In this document: positions 6,189 to 6,642 of the stretch, one piece after another
Numbering within the stretch: position 1 is the first letter of the stretch
Layout of the letters: every line of letters begins with the position of its first letter
From: Campylobacterota bacterium
GTDB lineage: Bacteria; Campylobacterota; Campylobacteria; Campylobacterales; Sulfurovaceae
Length of the DNA: 6,642 nucleotides
Direction: 5' to 3'
Assembly: GCA_030595845.1 (NCBI GenBank)
Contig: JAUVCL010000108.1
Span: forward strand, 1-6,642
Translations under genes and position numbers: made by a program
The notes under the pieces: model-generated
Told to the model about the DNA's origin: nothing
Databases searched by the model: none
The model's input: the letters and a program-made list of their open reading frames with translations, nothing else

Positions 6189-6332
6189 TTATGAAAAGTA
6201 TTTCACCATTGATTCACGTCCAAATTTCTGAACAAGTATCCCTGCTGTTCCTCCTTCGATATTTTTTTTTAATGCTTCTACGTCATTGTCGTATACGATT
6301 TTTTCTAAGGTTTCAACGTGTGTATCTTCCAT
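6189..6332 (-). CDS. Possible small protein, 47 residues, unknown
   Basis: A minus-strand frame starting MEDTHVETLEKIVYDND and ending SMVKYFS, mildly acidic and probably mostly helical, with no transmembrane segment or motif I recognise. The frame stays open 19 codons further upstream, but ATG at 6332 is preferred because AAGGA (6344-6340) lies seven bases before it. A weak TACAAT -10-like hexamer is at 6369-6364 on the minus strand, without a good -35. It converges on the nucleotidyltransferase gene, with 60 bases between the two stops and no clear terminator. It could be a real small gene, the end of a decayed gene, or a chance frame in AT-rich DNA. Confidence 0.4.
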   Translation of the reverse strand: MEDTHVETLEKIVYDNDVEALKKNIEGGTAGILVQKFGRESMVKYFS

Positions 6333-6642
6333 ACGGGTTTCCTTGTTATTTTGATAGTATTGTATTGTAACACCAATTCTAATCGCCAAATATGTGAGAT
6401 AAATTAACTAGCATGGTAAATCATAAACCCAATGAGTTTAAGTTGTGTGAAGGGATTGTAAAAGTAGCCTCGTCCCCATTTATTTCATACAAATAAAAAG
6501 AATTACAAAATTCCAGCAGTCTGCAAAATGGAAGAGGTTGGTGTTGCATGTATTAATTTCCTAGAGTTTATTAAAAAATCACGTTAGACATTTTAATTAT
6601 CTCCTACGGTTCTTGATGTTAAAGCAAACCTAAATCTAGAAA
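6333..6642. other. AT-rich stretch without a supported gene
   Basis: About 310 bases with no recognisable RNA, repeat array or full gene. It holds short competing frames. On the plus strand there is a 27-codon frame from 6413 and, one base out of register, a 29-codon frame ending at 6587. On the minus strand there is a 42-codon frame at 6549-6421 with AGGAA eight bases upstream. A six-codon frame at 6591-6571 on the minus strand is preceded by AGGAG (6605-6601). They overlap on opposite strands, so most must be noise. A decayed gene is possible. Confidence 0.5.

Noticed and set aside
6155..6370. 71-codon plus-strand frame starting with TTG
   Set aside because: It has no ribosome site, uses a rare start, has a Leu/Phe/Arg-rich composition typical of an antisense frame, and lies opposite the better supported 47-codon minus-strand frame.
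5109..6590. TAACAA (5113 region) and GTTAGAC (6583 region) as integron attC core sites
   Set aside because: They are over 1.4 kb apart, with no imperfect palindrome of attC length around either and no integron integrase.

Overview
The window looks like a chromosomal segment from a Campylobacterota (epsilonproteobacterial) organism, probably close to Sulfurovum or Sulfurimonas. This rests on the gene order gyrA - asd - yqhA-like - hemE, which I recall as typical of that group, on the style of the GyrA C-terminal domain, and on AT-rich codon and intergenic composition. No database search was possible, so the genus is an inference.

Left part (1-3833), all on the plus strand and tightly packed: the 3' end of gyrA (DNA gyrase A, beta-pinwheel DNA-wrapping domain), asd (aspartate-semialdehyde dehydrogenase), a four-helix membrane protein of the YqhA/UPF0114 family, and hemE (uroporphyrinogen decarboxylase). 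asd, the membrane gene and hemE have gaps of 35 bases and a 1-base overlap, so they probably form one transcription unit, and no terminator separates gyrA from asd. A strong imperfect hairpin with a T-run ends the unit after hemE. Directly behind it sits a second, unrelated palindrome that resembles an interspersed REP-type repeat.

Middle part (3920-5032): a radical SAM protein of the TYW1-like COG0731 family with its own promoter, then a tRNA-Asn gene (anticodon GTT) driven by a near-consensus sigma-70 promoter.

Right part (5033-6642), accessory in character: a consensus promoter (TTGACA, 17 bases, TATAAT) covered by a compact array of TAGGT boxes spaced 21 bases apart, driving a two-gene operon with a 4-base stop/start overlap. 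The operon encodes a 113-residue winged-helix DNA-binding protein and a 177-residue AbiEii/MNT-like nucleotidyltransferase-fold protein. This layout (DNA-binding partner first, nucleotidyltransferase second, translational coupling, operator array over the promoter) is what one expects of an autoregulated toxin-antitoxin-like or regulatory module, and it is the most interesting element here. Convergent to it is a possible 47-codon small gene, followed by about 300 bases with no gene I can support, only short broken reading frames.
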